From: an uncultured Sphingopyxis sp.
GTDB lineage: Bacteria > Pseudomonadota > Alphaproteobacteria > Sphingomonadales > Sphingomonadaceae
Length of the DNA: 64,000 nucleotides
Assembly (NCBI RefSeq): GCF_900078365.1
Contig: NZ_LT598653.1
Location: 3,853,501-3,917,500, forward strand
Direction: 5' to 3'
Every line of letters begins with the position of its first letter. Position 1 is the first letter of the stretch. Below, in pieces: positions 1-9,494 of this stretch. The notes under the pieces are model-generated. The model was not told where the DNA came from, made no database searches, and worked only from the letters and a program-made list of their open reading frames with translations. The position numbers were made by a program, and so were the translations under genes.

Positions 1-1462
1 CGCGGAGCTTGTCGTGCAGCCCTTCGCGCCCGACGAGAACCGGAATGCCGTAACCGCCGTCGCGGAACTGGATCGCCGCACGCAGCACCACCTCTTCCTC
101 GCCTTCGGCAAAGACGACGCGCTTCGGATTGTTGCGCGCGGCCTCATAGGCGAGCGTCAGGACCGAAGTCGTCGGGTTGAGCCGCGCGCGCAGCTGAGTG
201 CGATAATCGCCCAGATCCTCGATCGGCCGCTGCGCGACGCCCGTGTCCATCGCCGCCTTGGCGACCGCGGCGGGAACGATTTCCATCAGGCGCGGGTCGA
301 AGGGCGAGGGGATGATATATTCGGGGCCGAAGCTCGACGCGCGTCCCCCGTAAGCGGCCGCGACTTCCTCGGGCACCTGCTGGCGCGCGAGATCGGCAAT
401 CGCATAGGCCGCCGCGATCTTCATTTCCTCGTTGATCGCGGTGGCATGGACGTCGAGCGCGCCGCGGAAGATGAAGGGGAAGCAGAGGACGTTGTTGACC
501 TGATTGGGATAGTCCGAGCGCCCCGTCGCGATGATCGCATCGGGCCGCGCCGCGCGCGCGTCGGGCGGCGAGATTTCGGGATCGGGGTTCGCCATCGCGA
601 AGATGATCGGCGCGGGCGCCATGTCCTTGACCATCTCGGGCTTGAGCGCGCCGGCGGCCGAGAGGCCAAGGAACACATCGGCGCCGGCGAGTGCTTCGGT
701 CAGGTTGCGTGCTTCGGTCGGCACCGCGTGCGCCGACTTCCACTGGTCCATGCTTTCGGTGCGGCCTTGGTAAATGGTGCCCTTGCGGTCGCACATGATG
801 ACATTTTCGTGGCGGACGCCCATCGCCTTGATCAGTTCGGTGCAGGCGATCGCCGCGGCACCCGCGCCGTTGACGACGACCTTCACCGACGAAAGGTCGC
901 GCCCGGTCAGATAACAGGCGTTGATCAGCCCGGCGGCGGTGATGATCGCGGTGCCATGCTGGTCGTCATGGAACACCGGGATGTTCATGCGTTCCTTCAG
1001 CGCGGCTTCGATGATGAAGCAGTTGGGCGCGGCGATGTCTTCGAGGTTGATGCCGCCGAAGCTCGGCGCGAGCAGCTCGACCGCCTCGATGAAACGCTGC
1101 GGATCTTCGGTGTCGACCTCGAGGTCGATCGAATCGACGTCGGCGAAGCGCTTGAACAGCACCGCCTTGCCTTCCATCACCGGCTTCGAGGCGAGCGCGC
1201 CGAGATTGCCGAGGCCGAGGATCGCGGTGCCGTTCGAGATCACCGCAACGAGGTTGCCCTTTACCGTATAATCATAGGCTTTGGCGGGGTCCTCGGCGAT
1301 CGCGTTCACCGGGACCGCGACGCCGGGCGAATAGGCAAGGCTGAGGTCGCGCTGCGTCGCCATCGGCTTCGACGCGACGATCTCGATTTTTCCGGGCCGG
1401 CCATATTCGTGATAAAGCAGGGCCTCGCGATCCGAAAATTGCACCTTGCTGCCGCTGTCCAT
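1..1462 (-). CDS. maeB: NADP-type malic enzyme with phosphotransacetylase-like C-terminal domain (3' end outside window)
   Basis: Oxidative decarboxylation of malate to pyruvate, supplying pyruvate and reducing power. The reverse-strand ATG at 1462 follows a good GAGAGGA ribosome site. The first ~420 residues are a complete malic enzyme: an SLAYSPGVA segment, the FHDDQHGTA signature, a VNGAGAAA Rossmann motif and FAMANPDPE. At about residue 430 the start of the PTA-like domain appears (FAEGEEEVVLRAA), typical of the ~750-residue MaeB class. That domain usually has a regulatory role. The gene runs off the left edge with 487 residues visible. Cofactor preference cannot be read reliably from sequence, so NADP is inferred from family architecture. 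Confidence 0.95.
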   Translation of the reverse strand, partial: MDSGSKVQFSDREALLYHEYGRPGKIEIVASKPMATQRDLSLAYSPGVAVPVNAIAEDPAKAYDYTVKGNLVAVISNGTAILGLGNLGALASKPVMEGKAVLFKRFADVDSIDLEVDTEDPQRFIEAVELLAPSFGGINLEDIAAPNCFIIEAALKERMNIPVFHDDQHGTAIITAAGLINACYLTGRDLSSVKVVVNGAGAAAIACTELIKAMGVRHENVIMCDRKGTIYQGRTESMDQWKSAHAVPTEARNLTEALAGADVFLGLSAAGALKPEMVKDMAPAPIIFAMANPDPEISPPDARAARPDAIIATGRSDYPNQVNNVLCFPFIFRGALDVHATAINEEMKIAAAYAIADLARQQVPEEVAAAYGGRASSFGPEYIIPSPFDPRLMEIVPAAVAKAAMDTGVAQRPIEDLGDYRTQLRARLNPTTSVLTLAYEAARNNPKRVVFAEGEEEVVLRAAIQFRDGGYGIPVLVGREGLHDKLR

Positions 1463-1637
1463 TCTTTGTCCTCTCGAAATTTCCACAAGATGCGCGCCCG
1501 AATATTTCCCCTAGCGCCGCCTCGCCAAAATGTAACCGGCAATGTTGCACGCCGGTGGCGAGCGAGCGGGGCGCGGGACGGCGATATGGTTTTGAAAAAA
1601 TGCCATCCTATATCTCCGGCACGGATGGAGAACGGGC

Positions 1638-2189
1638 ATGGCCGGCCAAAGCCAGTATCAGCTTTTCGAAACCGCGGCCGGGGTTGCAGCGATCGGCTGG
1701 ACGGGCGCGGGCGTCACGGCGCTTCGCCTGCCGGCGCCGGCGGCGTCCGAAACCGAATATTCGATCTTGCGCCGCCTGCCCGGCGCGATCCGGGCCGAGC
1801 CACCGGCTGAAATCGCGGCGGTCATCGGCGCGGCAATTCGCTATTTCGCCGGCGAACGCACCGAATTTTTCGCGGTAGAGGTCGATCCCGGCGATCAGCC
1901 GCCCTTCTTTTCCCGCGTCTATGACCATGTGCGCACGCTCGGCTGGGGCCAGACGACCACTTATGGCGCGGTCGCACGCGCGCTGGGTGCAGGTCCCGAA
2001 CATGCCCGCGCCGTCGGGCAGGCGATGGCGATGAATCCCGTGCCGCTGATCATCCCCTGCCACCGGGTCTTGGCGTCGGGCGGCGCGATCGGCGGCTTCT
2101 CCGCGCCGGGCGGCTCGCAATCGAAGGTGCGGATGCTCGACCTCGAGGGCGTGCCGCTTCCTCCGGTCCAGCAGGGGTTCGACTTCTAG
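1638..2189 (+). CDS. ogt: Methylated-DNA--protein-cysteine S-methyltransferase
   Basis: Suicide repair enzyme that moves the alkyl group of O6-alkylguanine to its own cysteine. The 183-residue protein carries the diagnostic PCHRV active site, with nucleophile Cys141, followed by the usual glycine-rich GGFSAPGG turn. The wing/helix-turn-helix region before it (TTYGAVARALG) is also typical. The start ATG lies divergent from malic enzyme with about 175 bp between them. The stop is only 3 bp from the convergent glnD stop. It is Ogt/MGMT only, without the Ada N-terminal domain. Confidence 0.93.
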   Translation: MAGQSQYQLFETAAGVAAIGWTGAGVTALRLPAPAASETEYSILRRLPGAIRAEPPAEIAAVIGAAIRYFAGERTEFFAVEVDPGDQPPFFSRVYDHVRTLGWGQTTTYGAVARALGAGPEHARAVGQAMAMNPVPLIIPCHRVLASGGAIGGFSAPGGSQSKVRMLDLEGVPLPPVQQGFDF

Positions 2190-2192
2190 GTC

Positions 2193-4952
2193 CTAGGCCG
2201 CCACCGCTTCCTCGCTGCGGCTCGCCGCGGCTTCGAGCAGGCGCTTCTCCAGCGATTTCACGCGCGCCGCGCTGTCGATCTTGTCGCCGATCAGATCGGT
2301 GACATAGAAGGTGTCGACCGCGCGCTCGCCATAGGTCGCGACATGCGCCGAATGCACCGTCACCTTCGACTGGAACAGCGCATAGGCGAGCTGGTTGAGC
2401 AGCGCCGGGCGGTCCTGCGCATTGACCTCGATCACCGTGAACCGATTGGAGGCCTTGTTGTCGACGAAGACGCTCGGCGCAATGCGGAATGCCTCGGCAC
2501 GGGTGCGCGGCAGCGCGCGCGCTTCGAGCTTCGGTAGCAGCTTCTGGCGGTTGGCGAGCGCATCCTCGATCGCGCGGGTCAGGCGGTCGATCTGCCCAGC
2601 CTCGGCAAAAGGCCGGCCGAGCGGGTCCTGGACGAGGAAATTGTCGAGCGCGAGCCCATCGCGCGTCGTGTGGATGCGCGCGTCGATGATGTTGCCGCCG
2701 GCAAGGTGGATGCCCCCCGCCATGCGGTAGAAGAGCCCCGGATGGTCGGCGGCGAGCACCATCACCAGCGTCGCGCCGCGATCCGCGTCGGGCACGGCGG
2801 CGATATGGAGCGGCGCGTCGCCCGCGGCCTGGATGTGGCGCAGATTGGCCGCGATCACCTCGACCGGCTCGGCGATCCAATAGCTTTCGGGGAGGCGCTT
2901 GATAAGCTTTGCCAGAGCCTTGTCCTCGAGCCCGAGCAGCCCGGCGACGGCGTCCTTCTTCGCCGCGATCCGCGCCTCGCGTCCCTTCTGCTTGTGGCCG
3001 AGGCGCAGCACTTCCTCGGCGGCATCGAAGAGTTCGGTGAGCAGCTGGCGCTTCCAGCTGTTCCAGACGCCGGGGCCGACCGCGCGGATATCGACGACGG
3101 TGAGGACGAGGAGCAGGCGCAGGCGCTCGGGGCTCTGCACGATCTGCGCGAAGTCGAGGATCGTCTTGAAATCGGCAAGGTCGCGCTTGAACGCGGTCGC
3201 CGACATCAGGAGGTGATAGCGCACGAGCCACGACACCGTCTCGGTCTCGGCCTCGCTGAGCCCGAGCCGCGGGCATACTCGTAAAGCCAGTTCGGCGCCG
3301 AGCACGCTATGGTCGCCGCCGCGGCCCTTGGCGATGTCGTGGAGCAGCACCGCGACATAAATGACGCGGCGCGAATGGATCTGGTCCATGATCATCGTCG
3401 ACAGCGGATGGTCGTCCTTGAGCCGGTCCTGTTCGATGTCGGCGAGGAGGCCGATCGCGCGGATCGTATGCTCGTCGACCGTATAATGATGATACATGTC
3501 GAACTGCATCTGCGCGACGACGCGGCCGAAATCGGGCACGAAACGGCCGAACACCCCCGCCTCGTTCATCCAGCGCAGCACCGTTTCGGGATCGCGCGGG
3601 GACGTCAGCACGTCGAGGAACAGCGCGTTGGCGCGCGGGTCGCGCCGCACGCTCTGCGTCTCGATCAGCTTCGCGTCGTGACGCGCCTGGCGCATCGCCT
3701 GCGGATGGATTTCGAGGCCGTGCTTGTCGGCGAGCGCGAAAATCTCGACCAGCCGAACCGGGTCCTTCGCGAAGAAATCCTCCGCCGGCAGCGCGAGGCG
3801 GCCGCGGTCGAGGACGAAGCCGTGCAGCTTGCCCGGCTGCCGCCGGATCGTCGGCAGGAAGCGCCGCCCGCGCGCCGCCATCTGGTCGTCGAGATGCGCG
3901 AGGAAGGTGCCGGTGACGTCGCCGACGCTTTTCGCGTGGAGGAAATAGAGCTGCATGAAGCGTTCGACCGCGCGCTTGCCGGGGCGGTCGGCGAATTTCA
4001 TGCGGCTCGCGATCTCGCGCTGGAAATCGAAGGTCAGCCGGTCCTCGGCGCGCGCCGCGAGGATATGGAGATGGCAGCGCACCGCGAGCAGGAAATTTTC
4101 GGCGCGCTCGAACTGGCGAAGCTCGCGCGCCGACATCAGCCCCGCATCGACGAGTTCGGGCACGGTGCGCACGCGGTGAATGAACTTGCCGATCCAGAAC
4201 AGCGTGTGGAGATCGCGCAGCCCCCCCTTCCCTTCCTTCACATTGGGCTCGACGACATAGCGCGAATCACCCATGCGCTTGTGCCGCTCGTCGCGCTCGG
4301 CGAGCTTTTCGGCCACGAACGCCCGCGCATTGCCCGCGACGACCTCGGCATCGAAGCGCGCCGACGCCTGGTCGTAGAGGTCGCGGTCGCCCCAGATGAA
4401 GCGGCCTTCGAGGAGCGCGGTGCGGATCGTGAGGTCGTCCCTCGCCGCGCGCACCATCTCGTCGAGCGAACGCGACGAATGGCCGACCTTCAGCCCGAGA
4501 TCCCACAAGGTGTAAAGCTGCGCCTCGATCACCTGTTCGGTCCAGCTCGTCTGCTTGAACGGGGTCAAAAAGCCGATGTCGATGTCGCTGTGCGGCGCCA
4601 TCTCGCCGCGGCCATAGCCGCCGACCGCGATCAGCGTGATGCGCTCGCCCGCCGAGCGGTTGGCCGAGGGATAGAGATGGCCGGTCGTGAAATCATGGCT
4701 GAGGCGAATGATCTGGTCGATCAGGAAGGCGGTCGCATTGGCGGCGACGCGCCCCGCGGAGGGGCGTTCGAGCAGGCGGCGCTCGACCTCGGCGCGACCG
4801 GCGTCGAGCGCCGCCCGAAGCAGCGCGACCATCGCGCGGCGGCGCGTGCCCGAATCGCTGCTTTCGGCGGCGATCGCATCGAGCCGCGCCGCGAGATCGC
4901 GCCGGTCGATAATCGCGCGGCGCTGGTCGAGGCTGTCGAACAGACCGCTCAT
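2193..4952 (-). CDS. glnD: Bifunctional PII uridylyltransferase / uridylyl-removing enzyme
   Basis: Senses glutamine and adds UMP to, or removes it from, PII proteins (GlnB/GlnK), controlling nitrogen assimilation. The 919 residues match the family. The nucleotidyltransferase motif GGYGRGEMAPHSDIDIG is at about 111-127 with catalytic Asp123 and Asp125. A metal-dependent HD domain (LLHDIAKGRGGDHS) for uridylyl removal lies near residue 515. Two C-terminal ACT domains span roughly 735-915. It is downstream of mutS on the same strand with about 140 bp between, most of it an inverted-repeat element. No neighbouring glnB or amtB is in the window. Confidence 0.96.
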   Translation of the reverse strand: MSGLFDSLDQRRAIIDRRDLAARLDAIAAESSDSGTRRRAMVALLRAALDAGRAEVERRLLERPSAGRVAANATAFLIDQIIRLSHDFTTGHLYPSANRSAGERITLIAVGGYGRGEMAPHSDIDIGFLTPFKQTSWTEQVIEAQLYTLWDLGLKVGHSSRSLDEMVRAARDDLTIRTALLEGRFIWGDRDLYDQASARFDAEVVAGNARAFVAEKLAERDERHKRMGDSRYVVEPNVKEGKGGLRDLHTLFWIGKFIHRVRTVPELVDAGLMSARELRQFERAENFLLAVRCHLHILAARAEDRLTFDFQREIASRMKFADRPGKRAVERFMQLYFLHAKSVGDVTGTFLAHLDDQMAARGRRFLPTIRRQPGKLHGFVLDRGRLALPAEDFFAKDPVRLVEIFALADKHGLEIHPQAMRQARHDAKLIETQSVRRDPRANALFLDVLTSPRDPETVLRWMNEAGVFGRFVPDFGRVVAQMQFDMYHHYTVDEHTIRAIGLLADIEQDRLKDDHPLSTMIMDQIHSRRVIYVAVLLHDIAKGRGGDHSVLGAELALRVCPRLGLSEAETETVSWLVRYHLLMSATAFKRDLADFKTILDFAQIVQSPERLRLLLVLTVVDIRAVGPGVWNSWKRQLLTELFDAAEEVLRLGHKQKGREARIAAKKDAVAGLLGLEDKALAKLIKRLPESYWIAEPVEVIAANLRHIQAAGDAPLHIAAVPDADRGATLVMVLAADHPGLFYRMAGGIHLAGGNIIDARIHTTRDGLALDNFLVQDPLGRPFAEAGQIDRLTRAIEDALANRQKLLPKLEARALPRTRAEAFRIAPSVFVDNKASNRFTVIEVNAQDRPALLNQLAYALFQSKVTVHSAHVATYGERAVDTFYVTDLIGDKIDSAARVKSLEKRLLEAAASRSEEAVAA

Positions 4953-4956
4953 CCGC

Positions 4957-5063
4957 CGTGCCCCTGCGAAGGCAGGGGCCTATCACCTACGCTGCCGTTC
5001 TCCATCGCCGCCGGTGGCGTATCGCCACGGCAGGAGATGGGCCCCTGCCTTCGCAGGGGCACG
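4957..5063. repeat. REP-like inverted repeat between mutS and glnD
   Basis: Two perfectly complementary 24-nt arms (4957-4980 and 5040-5063) bound a 59-bp core. Each arm is itself a small palindrome built on CCCCTGCGAAGGCAGGGG. Related elements with the same arm design occur at 47524-47612 and 56532-56621. It lies 4 bp upstream of the glnD start and may also fold in the mutS-glnD transcript. Confidence 0.85.
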
Positions 5064-5095
5064 ATGGTGAGGAATAAGGAAGGTGGAATCGTCAT

Positions 5096-7789
5096 CTACC
5101 CCTCGTCCGCCAGCAGCCGCTTGAGCGCGTAGAGCGCCTCCAGCGCCTCGCGCGGCGCGAGCGCGTCGGGATCGATGGCGGCGAGCGCCTCGCGCAGCGC
5201 GTCCTTCGCGGCGGCGGGCTCGGCGGCGAGGGTCGCGGCGAAGAGCGGCAGGTCGTCGAGCCCCGCGGCGAGCCCGCCCGTCGCCTCGCGCCCCGCTTCG
5301 AGTTTCGCGAGCACCGCTTCGGCGCGCTTGACGACGGGCGCGGGCACCCCCGCGAGGCGCGCGACGGCGAGGCCGTAGCTGCGGTCTGCGGGCCCCTCGG
5401 CGACTTCGTGGAGCAGCACCAGATCGCCCTGCCACTCGCGCGCGCGGACATGGTGGAGCGAGAGCGCGTTCAGCGTTTCGGCGAGCCGCGTCAGCTCGTG
5501 ATAATGCGTCGCGAACAGGCAGCGGCACTTGTTGACCTCATGCACCGCCTCGACCACCGACCAGGCGAGCGCGAGCCCGTCATAGGTCGAGGTGCCGCGC
5601 CCGACCTCGTCCAATATGACAAAGCTTTGCGGTGTCGCCTGTGCGAGGATCGCGGCGGTTTCGACCATCTCGACCATGAAGGTCGAGCGCCCGCGCGCGA
5701 GATTGTCGCTGGCGCCGACGCGGCTGAACAGCCGGTCGACGAGCCCGAGCTTCGCCGCCGCGGCGGGGACGAAGCCGCCGGCTTGTGCGAGCACGACGAT
5801 CAGCGCATTCTGGCGCAGGAAGGTCGATTTACCGCCCATGTTGGGGCCGGTGACGAGCCAGAGCCGGTCGGTTTCCGACAGCGACACATCGTTGGGGACG
5901 AAGCGTTCGCCCGCTTTCGCGAGCGCGGCTTCGACCACCGGATGGCGGCCGCCGGTGACGTCGAGACACGGGGTGTCGGCAAGGTCGGGACGGCACCAAT
6001 TGTGGCTCATCGCATGGTCGGCGAGCGCGGCGGCGACGTCGATGCGCGCGAGCACGTCGCACGAGGCGGCAATCGCTTCGCGGCGGCCGATCGCGGCATC
6101 GGTGAGAGCTTCGAGATGCGCCGCCTCGGCGGCGATCGCATGGACGCCCGCCTGCGTCACCCGGCTCGCGGCTTCGTGGAGGTCCGCAGAGTTGAAGCGC
6201 ACGACGCCCGCGAGCGTCTGGCGGTGGGTGAAGCCCGATTCGGGCGCCATCAGCGCGTCGGCATGCTTCGCGGGCACCTCGACATGATAGCCGAGCACGC
6301 CATTGTGGCGGATCTTGAGCGACGCGATGCCGGTGCGCTCGCGATATTGCGCTTCGAGCGCGGCGATCGCCTTGCGTCCGTCGCGCGCGGTTTCGCGCAG
6401 TGCGTCGAGCGCATGGTCATAGCCTTCGGCGACATAGCCGCCCTGCGCGGCATCGACCGGCGGCGTTTCGATCAGCGCGCGCGTCAATTCGTCGACGAGC
6501 GCGCCGTGACCGTCTAGCCCCGGCAGCAGGCGCATGAGCAAAGGCGGCAGATCGGCGCGCCGTGCCAGATGTTCGCGCAGCAGCCGCGCGCCGCCGAGCG
6601 CGTCGCGCAGCTGCGCGAGATCGCGCGGCCCGCCGCGCCCAGCGACGAGGCGGCCCAATGCGCGCCCGGCGTCGGGCAGCGCGCGGAGCGCCGCGCGCAG
6701 CTCGCCGCGCCACAAGGCGTCGCGCGCGAGCGCGTCGACGAGGTCGAGTCGGTCGAGGATCGCCGCCTTGTCGGTCAGCGGGCTCGCGAGATCGTCGGCG
6801 AGCAGCCGCGCGCCCGCCGCCGTCACCGTGCGGTCGATCGTGCCGAGCAGGCTGCCGTCGCGCGCGCCCGTCATCGTGCGGACGAGTTCGAGGCTTTCGC
6901 GCGTCGCCGCGTCGATCGCCATCCGCCCCGAGGCGAGATGGCGCAGCGGCGGCTGGAGGAAGGTCGGCCCGCCGGTGCCGACATGGTCGAGATAGGCGAC
7001 GAGCGCGCCCATCGCGGCGACCTCGCCGCGCGAAAACTGGCCGAAACCGTCGAGCGTCTGGACGCCGAAGAAGGCTTCGAGCCGCTTTTGCGCGCCCGTG
7101 CTCGCAAAGTCCGATGCAGGCCGGCGCACGACCTGCCGCGCCGAGGTGATCGGCAGCTCGTCGGCGCTTTCGCTCAGCAGCAGCTCCGACGGGGCGAGCC
7201 GCGCGAGTTCGGCGTCGACCGCCGCCGCCGGTACGGCGACGACCTCGAAGCGCCCGGTCGAGATGTCGGCGGCGGCGATCGCGATCTCGCCCTCGCTGCC
7301 GACCTGCGCCAGCGCCGCGAGCCGGTTCGCGCTGCGCCCTTCGAGCAGGCTTTCTTCGGTGAGCGTCCCTGCCGTTACGAAACGCACGATGTCGCGCGCG
7401 ACGAGCGCCTTCGACCCGCCGCGCGCTTTCGCCTCGGCCGGGGTTTCGACCTGTTCGGCGATCGCGACGCGGTGCCCGGCGCGGATCAGGCGCGCGAGAT
7501 AGGATTCGGCCGAATGGACGGGCACGCCGCACATCGGAACCGGCGCACCGTCATGCTCGCCGCGCGAGGTCAGCGCGATGTCGAGCGTCGAGGCAGCCGC
7601 CTTCGCATCGTCGAAGAAAAGCTCGAAAAAATCGCCCATGCGATAGAAAAGCAGGCAGTCGCCCGCCTTGTCCTTCAGCGACCAATATTGCGCCATCATC
7701 GGCGTCGCGGCCACGGGGGCGGCGTGCGCGGCGGTGTTGCTGTTGGCGGGTCGGGGAGCGGTGGCGGCCATTCGCTCCTGCTTAGTCAT
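5096..7789 (-). CDS. mutS: DNA mismatch repair protein MutS
   Basis: Recognises mismatches and recruits MutL. The protein has an N-terminal mismatch-binding domain with the FYRMGDFFELF motif (the stacking Phe and Glu), connector, lever and clamp domains. The C-terminal ABC-type ATPase has Walker A GPNMGGKST near residue 650, Walker B VILDEVGRGTST and the FATHYHEL motif. The ATG at 7789 (897 residues) is preferred; a TTG at 7801 would add four residues. No recognisable RBS strongly favours either. Length and domain order are normal for a bacterial MutS. Confidence 0.96.
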   Translation of the reverse strand: MTKQERMAATAPRPANSNTAAHAAPVAATPMMAQYWSLKDKAGDCLLFYRMGDFFELFFDDAKAAASTLDIALTSRGEHDGAPVPMCGVPVHSAESYLARLIRAGHRVAIAEQVETPAEAKARGGSKALVARDIVRFVTAGTLTEESLLEGRSANRLAALAQVGSEGEIAIAAADISTGRFEVVAVPAAAVDAELARLAPSELLLSESADELPITSARQVVRRPASDFASTGAQKRLEAFFGVQTLDGFGQFSRGEVAAMGALVAYLDHVGTGGPTFLQPPLRHLASGRMAIDAATRESLELVRTMTGARDGSLLGTIDRTVTAAGARLLADDLASPLTDKAAILDRLDLVDALARDALWRGELRAALRALPDAGRALGRLVAGRGGPRDLAQLRDALGGARLLREHLARRADLPPLLMRLLPGLDGHGALVDELTRALIETPPVDAAQGGYVAEGYDHALDALRETARDGRKAIAALEAQYRERTGIASLKIRHNGVLGYHVEVPAKHADALMAPESGFTHRQTLAGVVRFNSADLHEAASRVTQAGVHAIAAEAAHLEALTDAAIGRREAIAASCDVLARIDVAAALADHAMSHNWCRPDLADTPCLDVTGGRHPVVEAALAKAGERFVPNDVSLSETDRLWLVTGPNMGGKSTFLRQNALIVVLAQAGGFVPAAAAKLGLVDRLFSRVGASDNLARGRSTFMVEMVETAAILAQATPQSFVILDEVGRGTSTYDGLALAWSVVEAVHEVNKCRCLFATHYHELTRLAETLNALSLHHVRAREWQGDLVLLHEVAEGPADRSYGLAVARLAGVPAPVVKRAEAVLAKLEAGREATGGLAAGLDDLPLFAATLAAEPAAAKDALREALAAIDPDALAPREALEALYALKRLLADEG

Positions 7790-7968
7790 TGAGGGCGGCA
7801 AGGCAAGGTCGGGCGATAGGATGGCGGCATCGGGGTGGGGAGCGGCTTGCGGAACATGAGCGTCTTGCCGCTATCACGCGGCGCGCGGAGTGCTTTTCCT
7901 GATCCCGGCGCATCGGTTAAGTCAGCGCATCTTCGAAGCGCCGCGGAATCAATGCCTGTCCCCGTCTC

Positions 7969-8661
7969 TTAGATTCGACGGTGTCCGACTTGCTGGCGGG
8001 CATGCAGCAGACCCGGCAGCGGTGGTTCCAATGCCGCGGGGGCGGATTCGATATCCATGAAGGCGGCGACGGCGCCGACCCGGTTATGCACGCCCAAGGC
8101 CCTGAAAAGTGCATGGACATGCACTTTCACCGTACCCTCCGAGATCCTCAGCTGCCATGCGATTTCCTTGTTCGATTTGCCCGTCGCGAGCGCGGCGAGG
8201 ACTTCGCGTTGACGCTCCGACAAAGGTCGCGGGGGCTCACGAAAGCCAACTTCCTCTCCCTCTTCGGACATTACGGAGGGCACGAAGATCCTTTTGCTGT
8301 CGATGGTTTCCAGCGCCTCCACAATCTCCTCGGCGGGCATTGTCTTGGAAATATACCCATGAACGCCGGCCCTGAGGCAATCGACAATCAAATCCCGCCG
8401 CAACGCCGTCGCGGTCACGACGATGCGCACTTGCGGGAAATGGGTGCGGAGATGGCGAACTCCGTCGATGCCGCCGAGGCCGGACAGGCCGAGATCGACG
8501 ATCGCCACGTCGACCGACCGGTCATCCGACAGGATTTCAATCACCCCGGCGAGCGAATTCGCCTGCACGACGCGGACATTGCGCCTGATCCGTTGCAGAA
8601 GCGCCACCAGGCCTTCGCGACAGAGAACGCCCTCGTCCGCGACCAAAAAACAATGTTCCAC
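7969..8661 (-). CDS. Orphan NarL/FixJ-type response regulator (REC + LuxR HTH)
   Basis: Predicted phosphorylation-controlled DNA-binding regulator. The receiver has an acidic pocket at Asp9/Glu10, phospho-acceptor Asp56 in VAIVDLGLSG, a conserved Thr83 and Lys106. The C-terminal LuxR-type HTH (LSERQREVLAALATGKSNKE onwards) spans about 150-215. I chose GTG at 8661 because a GGGGGGA ribosome site lies six bases upstream; a longer frame from 8757 has no such support. It is transcribed divergently from the OmpR-type regulator at 8820 with 158 bp between starts. No kinase adjoins it on its own side, so the kinase at 9491 or a distant one may serve it. Confidence 0.9.
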   Translation of the reverse strand: MEHCFLVADEGVLCREGLVALLQRIRRNVRVVQANSLAGVIEILSDDRSVDVAIVDLGLSGLGGIDGVRHLRTHFPQVRIVVTATALRRDLIVDCLRAGVHGYISKTMPAEEIVEALETIDSKRIFVPSVMSEEGEEVGFREPPRPLSERQREVLAALATGKSNKEIAWQLRISEGTVKVHVHALFRALGVHNRVGAVAAFMDIESAPAALEPPLPGLLHARQQVGHRRI

Positions 8662-8819
8662 GCATCTTCCCCCCCACAGAATGACAATGCGCGACCCGGT
8701 CGACGTTTGTTTGGTCCGTCGTACCGAATTGATGCACTTCCGACATTTCATTGGCATTTCCGGCGCATTTAAATATTGTCATCTGCAAGGCTCGATCAGA
8801 AAGCCGATAGAGGGGCAAA
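8662..8819. promoter_or_regulatory. Divergent promoter region between the two response regulators
   Basis: This 158-bp spacer separates the GTG of the LuxR-type regulator from the ATG of the OmpR-type regulator. The half nearer 8820 is AT-rich (CATTTAAATATTGTCAT around 8766-8782), and GAGGGG precedes the ATG at 8820. Divergent promoters are inferred from gene orientation; no unambiguous -35/-10 pair was identified. Confidence 0.5.
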
Positions 8820-9494
8820 ATGCAGATCCTTCTTATCGAAGATGATGCGACGCTCGGCGCCTATATTCAAAAGGCTCTGCGCCAGCAGGGTCATATCGTC
8901 GATCACCAGGTTGACGGGCGGGCCGGCCTGATCAGAGCGTCCTCCGAACTTTATCATGCGATCATTCTCGATCGTATGCTGCCGAACGTCGATGGCCTGA
9001 AGATATTGCATACGCTTCGCGCCACCGGCGACCAGACTCCCGTTCTGATCCTCAGCGCGCTCGGTTCGATCGAGGACAAGGTCGCCGGTCTCAGAGCGGG
9101 CGGCGACGATTATGTGACCAAACCTTTCGCGATCTCCGAACTCGTCGCGCGGCTGGAAGTGCTCAAGCGGAGAGGACCGGCCGAGAAAAGCGTCACCGAA
9201 CTTGGCGTGGGCGACCTGGTCATGGATCTGGCGGCGCATAAGGTCCGCAAGGGCGGCGTCCCCATCGAGCTTACGTCGCGCGAGTTTCGGGTGCTCGAAT
9301 ATCTGATGCGGAACAAGGGACGGGTGGTGACCCGTTCGATGATATTGGAAGCGGTCTGGGATTATAATTTCGATCCGCATACCAATGTCATCGATCAATA
9401 TATCCGCAGAATCAGGAAAAAGATCGACCCGGATAATGGAGAGAAATATATCCATACCGTCAGAGGTGCCGGATATGGCCTCTGGAATGAATGA
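8820..9494 (+). CDS. OmpR/PhoB-type response regulator
   Basis: Transcription factor of a two-component system. The 224 residues comprise a receiver with acidic pair Glu7-Asp8, phospho-acceptor Asp51 in ILDRMLPNVDG, and Lys101 in DDYVTKPF. The winged-helix DNA-binding domain spans about 125-222 (LTSREFRVLEYL, VWDYNFDPHTNVIDQYIRR). Its stop overlaps the start of the histidine kinase by four bases, so the two are translationally coupled and form a pair. It lies upstream of, and reads towards, the RTX peroxidase gene, the obvious candidate target. OmpR-family proteins bind direct repeats spaced about 11 bp, and such a repeat occurs at 11104-11121. Confidence 0.94.
   Translation: MQILLIEDDATLGAYIQKALRQQGHIVDHQVDGRAGLIRASSELYHAIILDRMLPNVDGLKILHTLRATGDQTPVLILSALGSIEDKVAGLRAGGDDYVTKPFAISELVARLEVLKRRGPAEKSVTELGVGDLVMDLAAHKVRKGGVPIELTSREFRVLEYLMRNKGRVVTRSMILEAVWDYNFDPHTNVIDQYIRRIRKKIDPDNGEKYIHTVRGAGYGLWNE

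Noticed and set aside
14..1810. 598-residue open frame on the + strand over the malic enzyme gene
   Set aside because: It is a GC-rich antisense shadow. The reverse strand encodes clear malic enzyme motifs, and the + frame has none and runs into ogt.
8661..8757. Extended N-terminus for the LuxR-type regulator
   Set aside because: The extra 32 residues do not resemble a receiver start, and a strong RBS sits before the internal GTG.
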